Part shown: positions 32,832-42,090 of the stretch, piece after piece
Layout: each line of letters opens with the position of its first letter
Position numbering within the stretch: the first letter of the stretch is position 1
From: Amycolatopsis alkalitolerans
GTDB lineage: Bacteria; Actinomycetota; Actinomycetes; Mycobacteriales; Pseudonocardiaceae
Reading direction: 5' to 3'
Length of the DNA: 64,000 nucleotides
Assembly (NCBI RefSeq): GCF_006152065.1
Contig: NZ_VDFW01000009.1
Coordinates: 1 to 64,000, forward strand
The notes under the pieces: generated by a model
What the model saw: the letters and a program-made list of their open reading frames with translations, nothing else
Database searches by the model: none
Told to the model about the DNA's origin: nothing
Made by a program: the position numbers and the translations under genes

Positions 32832-32850
32832 TAAAGTAAGGCTAACCAGA
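32832..32850. promoter_or_regulatory. IdeR/DtxR-type iron box before the Efe operon
   Basis: The 19 bases TAAAGTAAGGCTAACCAGA match 14 positions of the classical iron box TTAGGTTAGGCTAACCTAA, including the whole core AGGCTAACC. The box is 25 bases upstream of the efeUO start. A poorer TTAGG-containing match starts at 32793. IdeR with Fe2+ would repress this iron-uptake operon. Confidence 0.75.
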
Positions 32851-32875
32851 CTCGCCGAAGCCGAAGGAGTACCGC

Positions 32876-34867
32876 GTGTGGGCCGATGGCGTCCCGAACC
32901 TGCTGATCGGGCTGCGGGAAGGGCTGGAAGCCGGGCTCGTGGTGAGCATCCTGCTCGCCGCGCTGCGCCGCGCTGACGAGAAGGCGTCTTCCTCTCCCAT
33001 CTGGCTCGGCGTGCTCGCCGCGGTCCTGCTCGCCGCCGGATTCGGCGCCGTCCTCACGTTCTCGCGGTCGGAGCTGTCGACCACCGCGCAGGAGGCGTTC
33101 GGCGGGATCCTCAGCATCATCGCCGTCTGCCTCGTGACCGCCATGGTGTTCTGGATGCGCCGGACCGCGCGCAACCTCTCCGGCGAGCTGTCGGCGAAGG
33201 TCAGCGGCGCGGCGGCGATCGGTACCGGTGCCCTCGCGCTGACCGCGTTCCTCGCCGTGGGCCGCGAAGGCCTCGAAACCGCGCTGTTCCTCTGGACCAC
33301 CGTGCAGGCCGCGGGCGAGTCGGCGGCGCCACTGGTCGGCGCGGCGCTGGGCATCGCGATCGCCGCGCTGCTGTGCTGGCTGCTCTACCGCAGCGCGATC
33401 CGGATCAACCTCGGCAAGTTCTTCTCGCGCACCGCCGTGCTGCTCGTCGTGATCGCGGCCGGGGTGCTCGCCTACGGCCTCGGTGACCTGCAGGATGCCG
33501 GGCTGCTGCCGGGCCACACGTGGCTCGCCTTCGACCTGTCCGGTTCGATCTCCGCGGACGCGTGGTGGGTCACGGTCATCCGCGGCGTCACGAACCTCTC
33601 CCCGACGATGACCTGGCTGCAGGTGATCGCCTACGTCGCCTACCTCGCCGCGGTGCTGACCGTGTTCTACGCGCGCAAGCCGGCCGCGCCGGTCAAGGTC
33701 AGGCGCGAGCGCAAGCCGGTCAGGCGCTGGGTGTGGATCACCGCCGCCATCGCCGTGCCGCCCGCCGCGGCCGGGGTGTTCGCATTCGTCGTGCCGTCCT
33801 CGCCGGCGAGCACGCAGCAGGTGACCATCACCGCGTCGGCGTGCGCGCCCGACTTCCACTCGCTGGCCGCGGGGCGGCAGGAGTTCACCGTGGTCAACAA
33901 GTCGGGGCGCAGCGGCGAGATCTATCTCGTGCGCGCGACCGATGACGGTGTCATCGGCGAACTCGAAGGCCTCGGCCCCGGCACGCGGCGCACCATGCCG
34001 GCGAACCTGCCCGCCGGGCAGTACGCGTGGCGGTGCGAGATGTCCGGTGCACCCGAGCAGCGGTCGGCGGCCGTGGCCGTGGCCGCGACCGGCGGTGGCG
34101 GGACCGCGCCCCCGGTCGTGCTCCCGGTGTCCGAACAGGATCTCGCCGGTCCGTTGAAGCAGTACCAGGCTTATGTCGCGCCACAACTGGCCACGCTGGC
34201 CGGGCAGGTGGACACGCTGCGCGGGGCGCTCGCGGCCGGGAATCTCGACGCCGCGAAGGCGGACTGGCTTCCGGCGCAGCTCACCTGGGAGCGGGTGGGC
34301 GCCGCCTACGGCAGCTTCGGCGACCTCGCCGACGCCATCGACGGGCAGCCCGACGGCTTCCCGGATGGTGTGCAGGACAAGGACTTCACGGGCCTGCGGC
34401 GGCTCGAGTACGGCCTGTGGCACGGCCAGGGCGCGGCCGAACTGACCCCGATCGCGGACAAGCTGGCCCGGGACGTCGCGAGCCTGCGCCAGCAACTGCC
34501 GACGGTCACCGCCGACCCGGCCGACCTGCCGGTACGCGCGCACGAGATCCTCGAAGACGCGTCGCGCGACAAGCTCTCCGGCATGTCCGACCAGGGCGCG
34601 GGCACCGGCTACCAGGAGACGCTGGCCGACGTCGACGGCACGCGGGTCGTGCTCGACGAACTGGCACCGCTGATCGAGCAGCGGCGGCCGGGACTCGTGG
34701 CGACCGCGAAGGCCCAGTTGAGCACCCTCGAACAGGCGCTGGAGGCCACCAGCGGCAGCCCGGAAACCGCGCCGCTGAGCCGGCGCCAGCACGTGAACGC
34801 GGCGATCGGGCAGGTACTGGAAACGCTTTCCCTCATCCCCGACCTTCTCGAGATCAGGCAGAGTTGA
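32876..34867 (+). CDS. EfeU-EfeO fusion: iron permease joined to its extracytoplasmic iron-binding partner
   Basis: A 663-aa fusion. Residues 1-270 form an FTR1-type permease with two R-E-G-L-E iron motifs (14-18 and 130-134) in seven helices. After a further helix (VWITAAIAVPPAAAGVFAFV, about 282-302) comes a cupredoxin-like domain (VTITASACAPDFHSLAAGRQ). An M75/imelysin-like EfeO domain follows from about 410 (YQAYVAPQLATLAGQVDTLR, LEYGLWHGQ, HEILEDASRDKLSG). In most bacteria EfeU and EfeO are separate. The helix before the cupredoxin would place EfeO outside, next to the pore. GAAGGAG precedes the GTG. Confidence 0.93.
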   Translation: MWADGVPNLLIGLREGLEAGLVVSILLAALRRADEKASSSPIWLGVLAAVLLAAGFGAVLTFSRSELSTTAQEAFGGILSIIAVCLVTAMVFWMRRTARNLSGELSAKVSGAAAIGTGALALTAFLAVGREGLETALFLWTTVQAAGESAAPLVGAALGIAIAALLCWLLYRSAIRINLGKFFSRTAVLLVVIAAGVLAYGLGDLQDAGLLPGHTWLAFDLSGSISADAWWVTVIRGVTNLSPTMTWLQVIAYVAYLAAVLTVFYARKPAAPVKVRRERKPVRRWVWITAAIAVPPAAAGVFAFVVPSSPASTQQVTITASACAPDFHSLAAGRQEFTVVNKSGRSGEIYLVRATDDGVIGELEGLGPGTRRTMPANLPAGQYAWRCEMSGAPEQRSAAVAVAATGGGGTAPPVVLPVSEQDLAGPLKQYQAYVAPQLATLAGQVDTLRGALAAGNLDAAKADWLPAQLTWERVGAAYGSFGDLADAIDGQPDGFPDGVQDKDFTGLRRLEYGLWHGQGAAELTPIADKLARDVASLRQQLPTVTADPADLPVRAHEILEDASRDKLSGMSDQGAGTGYQETLADVDGTRVVLDELAPLIEQRRPGLVATAKAQLSTLEQALEATSGSPETAPLSRRQHVNAAIGQVLETLSLIPDLLEIRQS

Positions 34868-36054
34868 TGGACATCTCCAGGCGCAGGTTCCTGCAGGGCA
34901 CGGGTGCGGGCGTGGCGGGCACCGCGCTCGCCGGCGGGCTGGTCGCGGCCGGCGCGTACGCCGACGACCGGTCGAAGGGCACCGAAAGCGTCGCCCAGAG
35001 CTTCGCCTTCCATGGTGCGAACCAGGCAGGCGTGTTCACCCCGCAGCAGGCCGCGGCCGCGTTCGCCGCGTTCGACGTGACCGCGGCCGACCGGCCCGGG
35101 CTCACCGACCTGTTCCGCACGCTGACCGACCGCGCCCGGTTCCTGACCGCCGGCGGCACCCCGCCGGATCTGGGTGTGGGCTCGCCGCCGTCGGACAGCG
35201 CGATCCTCGGTTCCGACGTACCCGCCGACGGGCTGACCGTGACGCTCGGCGTCGGCTCCTCGCTGTTCGACGACCGGTTCGGGCTCGCCGCGAAGAAGCC
35301 AGGGAAGCTCAAGCCGATGCGCACTTTCCCGAACGACTCGCTCGAGCCCAAGTGGTGCCACGGCGACCTGATGCTGCAGTTGTGCGCCAACAACGCGGAC
35401 ACCGTGCAGCACGCGCTGCGGGACATCGCCAAGCACACGCGCGGTGCGATGCAGTTGCGGTACCGGATCAACGGCTTCCATTCGCCGCCGCGACCATCGG
35501 GGACACCGCGGAACCTGATGGGTTTCAAGGACGGGATCGCGAACCCGACCGCGGCGGACGAGCTGATCTGGACCCCAGAGGGTGGTTCGTACCAGGTGGT
35601 GCGGCTCATCCGGATGCTCGTCGAATTCTGGGACCGGGTGTCGATCACCGAGCAGGAGAACATGTTCGGCCGCAAGCGCGACAGCGGCGCCCCGCTGGAC
35701 GGGGCGGGCGAGTTCGACACGCCGGACTACGCCGCCGATCCCGACGGCAAGACCATTCCGCTCGACTCGCACATCCGGATGGCCAACCCGCGCACGCCGG
35801 AGACGAACCCGAGCCGCCTGCTCCGGCGCGGCTACAACTACGACCTCGGGGTGGACCTGAACGGCGACATCGACGTCGGGCTGATCTTCTCCTCTTACCA
35901 GCAGGACCTGGAACGCCAGTTCGAGACGGTGCAGACCCGGCTGATCAACGAGCCGCTGGTCGACTACATCCAGCCCTACGGCGGCGGGTACTTCTACGTC
36001 CTCCCCGGCGTGCGGGACACGCAGGACTGGTTCGCCCGGAGCTTAATGGCCTAA
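34867..36054 (+). CDS. efeB: EfeB, Tat-exported DyP-type peroxidase/deferrochelatase
   Basis: A 395-aa heme peroxidase. It begins with a twin-arginine signal (SRRRFLQ followed by a hydrophobic [19 protein letters not shown]). The DyP signature GFKDGIANP (G-x-x-D-G) provides the distal Asp, and [10 protein letters not shown] and [11 protein letters not shown] are typical EfeB segments, with the proximal His in the HIR region. EfeB oxidises Fe2+ or extracts iron from heme outside the membrane, feeding EfeU. The ATG shares one base with the efeUO stop (TGATG), so the two are translationally coupled. Confidence 0.96.
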   Translation: MDISRRRFLQGTGAGVAGTALAGGLVAAGAYADDRSKGTESVAQSFAFHGANQAGVFTPQQAAAAFAAFDVTAADRPGLTDLFRTLTDRARFLTAGGTPPDLGVGSPPSDSAILGSDVPADGLTVTLGVGSSLFDDRFGLAAKKPGKLKPMRTFPNDSLEPKWCHGDLMLQLCANNADTVQHALRDIAKHTRGAMQLRYRINGFHSPPRPSGTPRNLMGFKDGIANPTAADELIWTPEGGSYQVVRLIRMLVEFWDRVSITEQENMFGRKRDSGAPLDGAGEFDTPDYAADPDGKTIPLDSHIRMANPRTPETNPSRLLRRGYNYDLGVDLNGDIDVGLIFSSYQQDLERQFETVQTRLINEPLVDYIQPYGGGYFYVLPGVRDTQDWFARSLMA

Positions 36055-36062
36055 CGCGCAGA

Positions 36063-36095
36063 CTTGAGCGGAACACACTCAACTTTTCTGACGTT
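36063..36095 (+). promoter_or_regulatory. clpB control region: HAIR operator overlapping a sigma-R/sigma-H promoter
   Basis: CTTGAGC-N7-ACTCAAC (36063-36083) is a HAIR element with one arm mismatch. GGAAC (36070-36074) and GTT (36093-36095) are exactly 18 bases apart and overlap it. HspR binding would therefore occlude the stress-sigma promoter. The same combination is present at dnaK. Confidence 0.82.
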
Positions 36096-36158
36096 GTGCT
36101 TATCGACGGCCCATGCGGGAGGCTGTCCTCAGACAGGCGTTGAGACATGGAGTGTGGG

Positions 36159-38768
36159 ATGGACGCTTTCAACCCGACGACGAAGACCCAGCAGGCGATC
36201 TCGTCGGCGGCGCAGGCGGCGACCGTGGCGGGCAACCCGAGCATCGCCCCGGCGCACCTGCTGGGCGCGTTGCTCGCGCAGAGCGACGGTATCGCCGGCC
36301 CGCTGCTGACGGCTGTGGGCGCGGACCCGGCGCAGGTGCGCACGGAGCTCGAGCCGATCACCAACGGGCTGCCCTCGGCCACCGGCGCGACGGTGTCCAC
36401 CCCGCAGTTCGACACCGCGGCGCTGAAGTCGCTGACGCATGCCCAGAAGCTCGCGACCGAGATGGGCGACGAGTTCGTCTCGACCGAGCACCTGCTGGTG
36501 GGCCTCGCCATGGAAGACGCTGGGGGCGGTTCCGTTGGCACTCTGCTCAAACGGCACGGCGCGACCGCCGAGGCGCTGCGCGAGGCGTTCACCAAGGTGC
36601 GCGGCTCGGCGCGGATCACCAGCCCCGATCCGGAGGGCACGTTCAAGGCCCTGGAGAAGTACGGCGTCGACCTCACCGGGCGCGCCCGCCAGGGCGAGCT
36701 GGATCCGGTGATCGGGCGCGACACCGAGATCCGCCGCGTCGTGCAGGTGCTTTCGCGGCGGACCAAGAACAACCCGGTGCTGATCGGCGAGCCGGGCGTC
36801 GGCAAGACCGCGATCGTCGAGGGGCTCGCCCAGCGCATCGTCGCGGGCGACGTGCCGGAATCCTTGCGGGGCAAGCGAGTTGTCGCGCTCGACCTCGGTT
36901 CGATGGTCGCCGGCGCGAAGTACCGCGGTGAGTTCGAGGAGCGGCTGAAGGCCGTCCTCAAGGAGATCACCGACTCGGCCGGTCAGGTCATCACGTTCAT
37001 CGACGAGCTGCACACGATCGTCGGCGCCGGTGCGACCGGTGAGGGCGCGATGGACGCCGGCAACATGATCAAGCCGATGCTCGCTCGCGGTGAGCTGCGC
37101 ATGGTCGGCGCCACCACGCTCGACGAGTACCGCCAGCACATCGAGAAGGACGCGGCGCTGGAGCGGCGCTTCCAGCAGGTGCTGGTCGGCGAGCCGTCGG
37201 TCGAGGACACGATCGGCATCCTCCGCGGCCTCAAGGAGCGCTACGAAGTGCACCACGGTGTCCGGATCACGGACGCCGCGCTGGTGTCCGCCGCGACGCT
37301 GTCCGATCGCTACATCACCGCCCGGTTCCTGCCGGACAAGGCGATCGACCTGGTCGACGAGGCCGCGTCCCGGCTGCGCATGGAGATCGACTCACGGCCC
37401 GTCGAGATCGACGAGGTCGAGCGGGCCGTCCGCCGCCTCGAGATCGAGGAGATGGCGCTCGCGAAGGAAGAAGACGTCGCCTCGAAGGAGCGGCTGGACG
37501 CGCTGCGCGCCGAGCTGGCGGAGAAGCGCGAGGAGCTCTCTGCGCTGACCGCCCGCTGGCAGAACGAGAAGGGCTCGATCGAGAAGGTCCGTGACCTCAA
37601 GGAACAGCTGGAAGGGCTCCGCGGCGAGGCGGACCGCGCCGAGCGCGACGCCGACCTCGGCCGTGCCGCGGAGTTGCGCTACGGCCGGATTCCCGCGCTG
37701 GAAAAGGAACTCGAGGCCGCCCAGCAGAGCACGGCGTCCAGCTCGTCGGGCGCGGACGTGATGTTGAAGGAGGAGGTCGGTGCGGACGATGTCGCCGACG
37801 TCGTGAGCGCGTGGACGGGCATTCCCGCGGGCCGGTTGCTCGAAGGTGAGACCGGCAAGCTCCTGCGCATGGAAGAGGAGCTGGGCAAGCGCGTGGTCGG
37901 CCAGGCCGAAGCCGTCACCGCCGTTTCCGACGCCGTGCGCCGGACGCGCGCCGGTGTCGCCGACCCGGACCGCCCGACGGGCTCCTTCCTGTTCCTCGGC
38001 CCGACCGGTGTCGGCAAGACGGAGCTGGCGAAGGGGCTGGCGGAGTTCCTGTTCGACGACGAGCGGGCGATGACCCGGATCGACATGAGCGAGTACTCGG
38101 AGAAGCACAGCGTCGCCCGGCTGGTCGGCGCGCCGCCCGGCTACGTCGGCTACGACCAGGGCGGCCAGCTGACCGAGGCCGTCCGCCGGCGGCCGTACTC
38201 GGTGGTCCTGCTGGACGAGGTCGAGAAGGCGCACCCCGACGTGTTCGACGTGCTGCTGCAGGTCCTCGACGACGGGCGGCTGACCGACGGCCAGGGCCGG
38301 ACGGTCGACTTCCGGAACACGATCCTGGTGCTGACCTCGAACCTCGGTTCGCAGGCCATCGCGGACGCGGGGCTCGACGAGCAGCAGCGGCGGGACGCGG
38401 TGCTGTCGACGGTGCAGCGGCACTTCAAGCCCGAGTTCCTGAACCGGCTCGACGACATCGTGGTGTTCCACTCGCTCGGCACCGAGCAGCTGACCTCCAT
38501 TGTGGACATCCAGGTCGACCGCCTCGCCCAGCGCCTCGCGCAGCGGCGGCTCACCCTGGACGTCACGCCCGGCGCCCGGGAATGGCTGGCCCTCAACGGT
38601 TTCGACCCGATCTACGGAGCACGGCCGCTACGCCGTCTGGTCCAGTCCGCGATCGGCGACCAGCTGGCGAAGAAGCTGCTGTCCGGCGAGATCCGCGACG
38701 GGGACACCGTCCGGGTCGACATCCCGTACCTGGAGGCCGGGAACGCGCTGACGGTCACCAAGGGCTGA
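36159..38768 (+). CDS. clpB: ATP-dependent disaggregase ClpB (Hsp100)
   Basis: An 869-aa AAA+ chaperone that extracts polypeptides from aggregates with DnaK. The N-terminal double repeat ([40 protein letters not shown]) is followed by the first AAA+ domain (Walker [29 protein letters not shown]). The coiled-coil middle domain specific to ClpB (about 405-525, [20 protein letters not shown]) separates it from the second AAA+ domain ([36 protein letters not shown]). ATG 36159 (MDAFNPTTK) is the family start and is preceded by GGAGTG. A strong hairpin follows. Confidence 0.98.
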   Translation: MDAFNPTTKTQQAISSAAQAATVAGNPSIAPAHLLGALLAQSDGIAGPLLTAVGADPAQVRTELEPITNGLPSATGATVSTPQFDTAALKSLTHAQKLATEMGDEFVSTEHLLVGLAMEDAGGGSVGTLLKRHGATAEALREAFTKVRGSARITSPDPEGTFKALEKYGVDLTGRARQGELDPVIGRDTEIRRVVQVLSRRTKNNPVLIGEPGVGKTAIVEGLAQRIVAGDVPESLRGKRVVALDLGSMVAGAKYRGEFEERLKAVLKEITDSAGQVITFIDELHTIVGAGATGEGAMDAGNMIKPMLARGELRMVGATTLDEYRQHIEKDAALERRFQQVLVGEPSVEDTIGILRGLKERYEVHHGVRITDAALVSAATLSDRYITARFLPDKAIDLVDEAASRLRMEIDSRPVEIDEVERAVRRLEIEEMALAKEEDVASKERLDALRAELAEKREELSALTARWQNEKGSIEKVRDLKEQLEGLRGEADRAERDADLGRAAELRYGRIPALEKELEAAQQSTASSSSGADVMLKEEVGADDVADVVSAWTGIPAGRLLEGETGKLLRMEEELGKRVVGQAEAVTAVSDAVRRTRAGVADPDRPTGSFLFLGPTGVGKTELAKGLAEFLFDDERAMTRIDMSEYSEKHSVARLVGAPPGYVGYDQGGQLTEAVRRRPYSVVLLDEVEKAHPDVFDVLLQVLDDGRLTDGQGRTVDFRNTILVLTSNLGSQAIADAGLDEQQRRDAVLSTVQRHFKPEFLNRLDDIVVFHSLGTEQLTSIVDIQVDRLAQRLAQRRLTLDVTPGAREWLALNGFDPIYGARPLRRLVQSAIGDQLAKKLLSGEIRDGDTVRVDIPYLEAGNALTVTKG

Positions 38769-38789
38769 ACCCGAACGGGTGGTAACGAC

Positions 38790-38820
38790 ACGGGCCGCTG
38801 ATCTTGGTTCAGCGGCCCGT
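38790..38820 (+). terminator. Terminator of clpB
   Basis: ACGGGCCGCTGA and TCAGCGGCCCGT form a perfect 12-bp stem with a 7-base loop, 22 bases past the clpB stop and before the next promoter. There is no T-run. It should separate clpB from the membrane-protein gene. Confidence 0.85.
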
Positions 38821-38837
38821 GACGATACCCTGAGCGC

Positions 38838-39530
38838 GTGGGTATGCCTGCGTGGGTTTGGTTCGTCATCGCCGCCGTCGCACTGGCGGCAGGCCTCGTG
38901 CTGCTCTTCGCCGACCGGACGAGAGAGGGCTCCCGCAACCGGGAGCGCATGCGATGGGCCGACCTGCGCGGCTGGCAGTTCGTCGAGGAGGACGAGAGGC
39001 TGGCCAAACAGTGGTCCGGCGGCGCGCTCGGCTACTTCGGCGCGGAGACGGCGGTCAACGTCGTCGCCGGTTCGACGTTCACCTCTGACGGGCGCCGCCC
39101 GGTGTTCGTGTTCGACATCGAGGCGGGCGGGCAGATCCCCGCCGTCGTGGTCGCCGTCCGGTGCAACCGCGTGCATCCCGCGCTCGTCGAGCTGTGGCTG
39201 GCGAGCGTCCCCTTCCAGCGCGCCGACATGCCCGAACTGCTCGGCCCGGTCGGCTCGCGCTACGCGTTCGCCGACGAGCCCGAAGCCGCCCGCCGCGTGA
39301 TCACCCAGGAGCTGGTCGACGCCGCGGACGCGCTCGGCGGTGACGTCGGGGTCGCCTGGCTGGAGAACGAGTGGGTGCTCGCGAGCGCGGCCCCGCAGGC
39401 CGGCCCGTCGCGGCTCGAACGGCTGCTGCGCGACCTCGGCGAGATCGCCGACATCGTCGACCCTTTCGATGAGGAAGCCACCTCGGGCGGCCGGCACTCG
39501 AACGCGCCTGGGCAACAGGACCAGGCGTGA
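38838..39530 (+). CDS. Hypothetical protein with one N-terminal membrane helix
   Basis: A 230-aa protein. One membrane helix ([20 protein letters not shown], residues 5-25) anchors a soluble domain with a repeated alpha/beta pattern ([57 protein letters not shown]) and an acidic disordered tail. I recognise no family. A TACCCT -10-like element shortly before GTG 38838 suggests a leaderless message. Its stop overlaps the following SDR start (GTGA), so the two are coupled and may act on the same envelope-related process. Confidence 0.8.
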   Translation: MGMPAWVWFVIAAVALAAGLVLLFADRTREGSRNRERMRWADLRGWQFVEEDERLAKQWSGGALGYFGAETAVNVVAGSTFTSDGRRPVFVFDIEAGGQIPAVVVAVRCNRVHPALVELWLASVPFQRADMPELLGPVGSRYAFADEPEAARRVITQELVDAADALGGDVGVAWLENEWVLASAAPQAGPSRLERLLRDLGEIADIVDPFDEEATSGGRHSNAPGQQDQA

Positions 39531-40288
39531 ACACCGCGCTCGTCACGGGCGCGACGGCGGGCCTCGGGGCGGCTTTCGCCCGCAGGCTCGCGCGCGAGGG
39601 GTACGACGTGGTGCTCGTCGCCCGAGACGAGGCGCGCCTGGCGAGTACGGCGAGGGAGCTGTCGGACCGGTACGGGGTCACGGTCGCCGTGCTCCCGGCC
39701 GACCTCGCCACCTTGGAGGGCCGCGCGGCCGTCGAGGAACGGCTCGGGCAGGAGCCGGTGGACGTGCTGATCAACAACGCCGGGATCGGCCTCGGCGCCG
39801 AGTTCCTGGAGCTGACCCCGGACCACCTGCAGCGCCAGCTCGACGTCAACGTCACCGCCGTGCTGCGGCTGACCCGCGCCGCGCTGCCCGGCATGATCGA
39901 GCGCGGCACCGGCGACATCGTCAACGTGTCGAGCGTGGCGTCCTTCTTTCCCGGCCCCGGCTCCACCTATGCCGCGACCAAGAGGTGGGTGAGCGCGTTC
40001 ACCGAGGACATCGGGGTCACCCTCCCGCGCGGCGTGCGCCTGATGGCCCTGTGCCCCGGGTTCGTCCGCACCGAGTTCCACCAGCGCGCCGGCATCTCGC
40101 CCTCGGCCCCGAACGCGTTCTGGCTCGACGCCGACCGGGTCGCCGCCGCCGGCCTCGCGGATCTGCGCCGCGGCAAGCTCGTCTCGGTGCCGGGTATGCA
40201 GTACAAGGCGCTCGTCGCGCTCGGCCGGCTCCTCCCGGGCGGGCTGATCCGGCGGATCAGCGGCATCGTGACCGGGCCTCGTGTGTAA
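39527..40288 (+). CDS. Short-chain dehydrogenase/reductase
   Basis: A 253-aa SDR. The dinucleotide motif [20 protein letters not shown] (T-G-x-x-x-G-x-G), the NNAG-type segment [11 protein letters not shown] and the active site [22 protein letters not shown] (Ser, Tyr-x-x-x-Lys) are all present. The C-terminal part ([25 protein letters not shown]) resembles lipid- or mycolate-type SDRs with a hydrophobic end, which may contact the membrane. It is coupled to the preceding membrane protein by overlap. Substrate unknown. Confidence 0.92.
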   Translation: MNTALVTGATAGLGAAFARRLAREGYDVVLVARDEARLASTARELSDRYGVTVAVLPADLATLEGRAAVEERLGQEPVDVLINNAGIGLGAEFLELTPDHLQRQLDVNVTAVLRLTRAALPGMIERGTGDIVNVSSVASFFPGPGSTYAATKRWVSAFTEDIGVTLPRGVRLMALCPGFVRTEFHQRAGISPSAPNAFWLDADRVAAAGLADLRRGKLVSVPGMQYKALVALGRLLPGGLIRRISGIVTGPRV

Positions 40289-40298
40289 GACTCTCCGC

Positions 40299-40862
40299 GT
40301 GGCGAAACCGGGGATTGACCAAGACGCGAAATTCGAACTGGCACGGCTGATCACGGATCTGGCCGTGGTGCACAGCAAGGTCACGCTGTCCTCGAGCAAG
40401 GAAGCCGACTACTACATCGACCTGCGGCGGGCGACGCTGCACCACGCGGCGGCCCCGCTCATCGGCAGGCTGATGCGTCAGCTGACGGCCGACTGGAGTT
40501 ACGTCGCCGTCGGTGGGCTGACGCTCGGCGCGGACCCGGTCGCCACCGCGATGCTGCACTCGGCGGCGTCCGACGGCCTGGTGCTCGACGCGTTCGTGGT
40601 CCGCAAAGCCACCAAGCAGCACGGGATGCAGCGCCGGATCGAGGGCATCGAGGTCTCCGGACAGCGCGTGCTGGCCGTCGAGGACACCTCCACGACGGGT
40701 GCGAGCGTGCTCACCGCGGTCGAATCGCTGCGCGAGGCCGGTGCGACGGTGGTGGGTGTGGCGACGATCGTCGACCGCGACACGGGAGCGCGCGAGGCGA
40801 TCGAGAAGGAAGGGCTGCCCTACCGGTACCTCCTGACCTCCGATGATCTCGGGCTGGCCTGA
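40299..40862 (+). CDS. pyrE: Orotate phosphoribosyltransferase
   Basis: A 187-aa enzyme that makes orotidine-5'-phosphate from orotate and PRPP in pyrimidine synthesis. The PRPP loop is VLAVEDTSTTGASVLTAVE, with VVRKATKQHGMQRRIEG supplying the catalytic lysines and YVAVGGLTLGADPVATAM near the orotate site. GTG 40299 is preferred over 40281 because a TAAGAC -10-like hexamer lies eight bases before it, again suggesting leaderless transcription. It is monocistronic here, apart from other pyr genes. Confidence 0.95.
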   Translation: MAKPGIDQDAKFELARLITDLAVVHSKVTLSSSKEADYYIDLRRATLHHAAAPLIGRLMRQLTADWSYVAVGGLTLGADPVATAMLHSAASDGLVLDAFVVRKATKQHGMQRRIEGIEVSGQRVLAVEDTSTTGASVLTAVESLREAGATVVGVATIVDRDTGAREAIEKEGLPYRYLLTSDDLGLA

Positions 40863-41038
40863 GCGGAGCAAACCGTTCCAGAACGGCGCGTTCGATTCGG
40901 CACGGAAGGTGGTCACCGCGTTGCACTCGCGCGTCCGGGCGGGTGGTTGATCACGCGTCACACCTTCTCGACCCCGCTTTCTCAGGAAACCCGGAGTATT
41001 TTCGGATGTGAGGGTGCTGTGAAACGGGGAGGTCACAG

Positions 41039-41422
41039 GTGTCGATGTGGAGAGTACTGGCCGACATCACGGTCGGGATTCACCTGATCGCGCTGCTGTA
41101 CATCGGTCTCGGCGGCTTTCTCGCCTGGCGCTGGCCGAGGAGCATTTTCGTGCACGTCTTCTTCGCGCTTTGGGGGGTCGCGGTGAACGTGTTCCCGATC
41201 CCGTGCCCGCTGACCGCCCTCGAGGACTTCTTCCGCGAAAAGCAGGGCCTCGGCATGCTGCCCGGCGGGTTCAACGCGTACTACATCTACGACACCGTGT
41301 TCCCGCGCGCGATGTTGCCGCTGGTGGCGATCCTCTCGCTCGCGATCGTGGTGTTCTCCTACGTCGGCGCCTGGCTCCGCTACCGCCACCACGCGCCGAC
41401 GCACCGCGCGCGCCAGGCCTGA
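41039..41422 (+). CDS. DUF2784 family membrane protein
   Basis: A 127-aa protein with about four hydrophobic helices (WRVLADITVGIHLIALLYIG, IFVHVFFALWGVAVNVF, AMLPLVAILSLAIVVFSYVG). It carries the DUF2784 pattern of a CPLT motif (FPIPCPLTALEDFFREKQGL) and F-N-A-Y-Y-I-Y-D. The function of the family is unknown. GTG 41039 has GGGAGG six bases upstream. The 176-base region before it has CCGTTC-CA-GAACGG at 40873-40886, possibly a hairpin after pyrE. Confidence 0.88.
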   Translation: MSMWRVLADITVGIHLIALLYIGLGGFLAWRWPRSIFVHVFFALWGVAVNVFPIPCPLTALEDFFREKQGLGMLPGGFNAYYIYDTVFPRAMLPLVAILSLAIVVFSYVGAWLRYRHHAPTHRARQA

Positions 41423-41436
41423 GCGAAAATCGCGGA

Positions 41437-42090
41437 GTGGAACTGGACGAAACTGGGCCGACCGAGTGGACGGCGCGTGAAGAGGTCGGCGTCGGGCCGT
41501 GGCCGGGCGAGCGGCCCACCGATCCCCGCTACGACCCGGAACTGCTCGCGCAGGGCGACCGCCGCAACGTGGTGGACGCGTACCGCTACTGGCGGCGTGA
41601 AGCGATCGTCGCGGACGTGGACCGGCGACGGCATCCTTTCCATGTGGCCATCGAGAACTTCCAGCACGATCACAACATCGGCACGGTGGTCCGCACGGCG
41701 AACGCGTTCGCCGCGGCCGCCGTGCACATCGTCGGGCGGCGCCGCTGGAACCGGCGCGGCGCGATGGTGACCGACCGGTACCAGCATCTCGAGCACCATG
41801 CGGATGTCGCGTCGTTGAAGGAATTCGCGGTGGCACGGGGGCTGGCCGTGGTCGCGGTCGACAACACGCCGGGTTCGCGCCCGGTGGAAACCGTCGAGTT
41901 GCCACGGGAGTGCGTGCTGCTGTTCGGGCAGGAGGGCCCGGGGTTGTCCGTCGAGGCGCAGGAGGCGGCGTCGCTGGTGGTGTCGATCGCACAGTTCGGC
42001 ACGACGCGGTCGATCAATGCGGGGGTCGCCGCCGGGATCGTGATGCACGCGTGGATCCGTCAGCACGCCGACCTGTCCCGGGCCTGGTGA
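41437..42090 (+). CDS. TrmH/SpoU-family RNA methyltransferase
   Basis: A 217-aa SPOUT methyltransferase acting on rRNA or tRNA ribose 2'-OH groups. Motif 1 is FHVAIENFQHDHNIGTVVRT (N-x-G-x-x-x-R), motif 2 is LLFGQEGPGLS, and motif 3 is VVSIAQFGTTRSINAGVAAGIVMHAW (S-x-N-x-x-x-A). The target base cannot be told from sequence. GTG 41437 is close to the preceding DUF2784 gene (14 bases). It overlaps the GH76 gene start. Confidence 0.92.
   Translation: MELDETGPTEWTAREEVGVGPWPGERPTDPRYDPELLAQGDRRNVVDAYRYWRREAIVADVDRRRHPFHVAIENFQHDHNIGTVVRTANAFAAAAVHIVGRRRWNRRGAMVTDRYQHLEHHADVASLKEFAVARGLAVVAVDNTPGSRPVETVELPRECVLLFGQEGPGLSVEAQEAASLVVSIAQFGTTRSINAGVAAGIVMHAWIRQHADLSRAW

Noticed and set aside
32831-34792. 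Minus-strand open frame of 653 codons opposite efeUO
   Set aside because: Composition is Arg/Gly/His-rich shadow sequence, and the plus strand encodes a well-conserved iron transporter.
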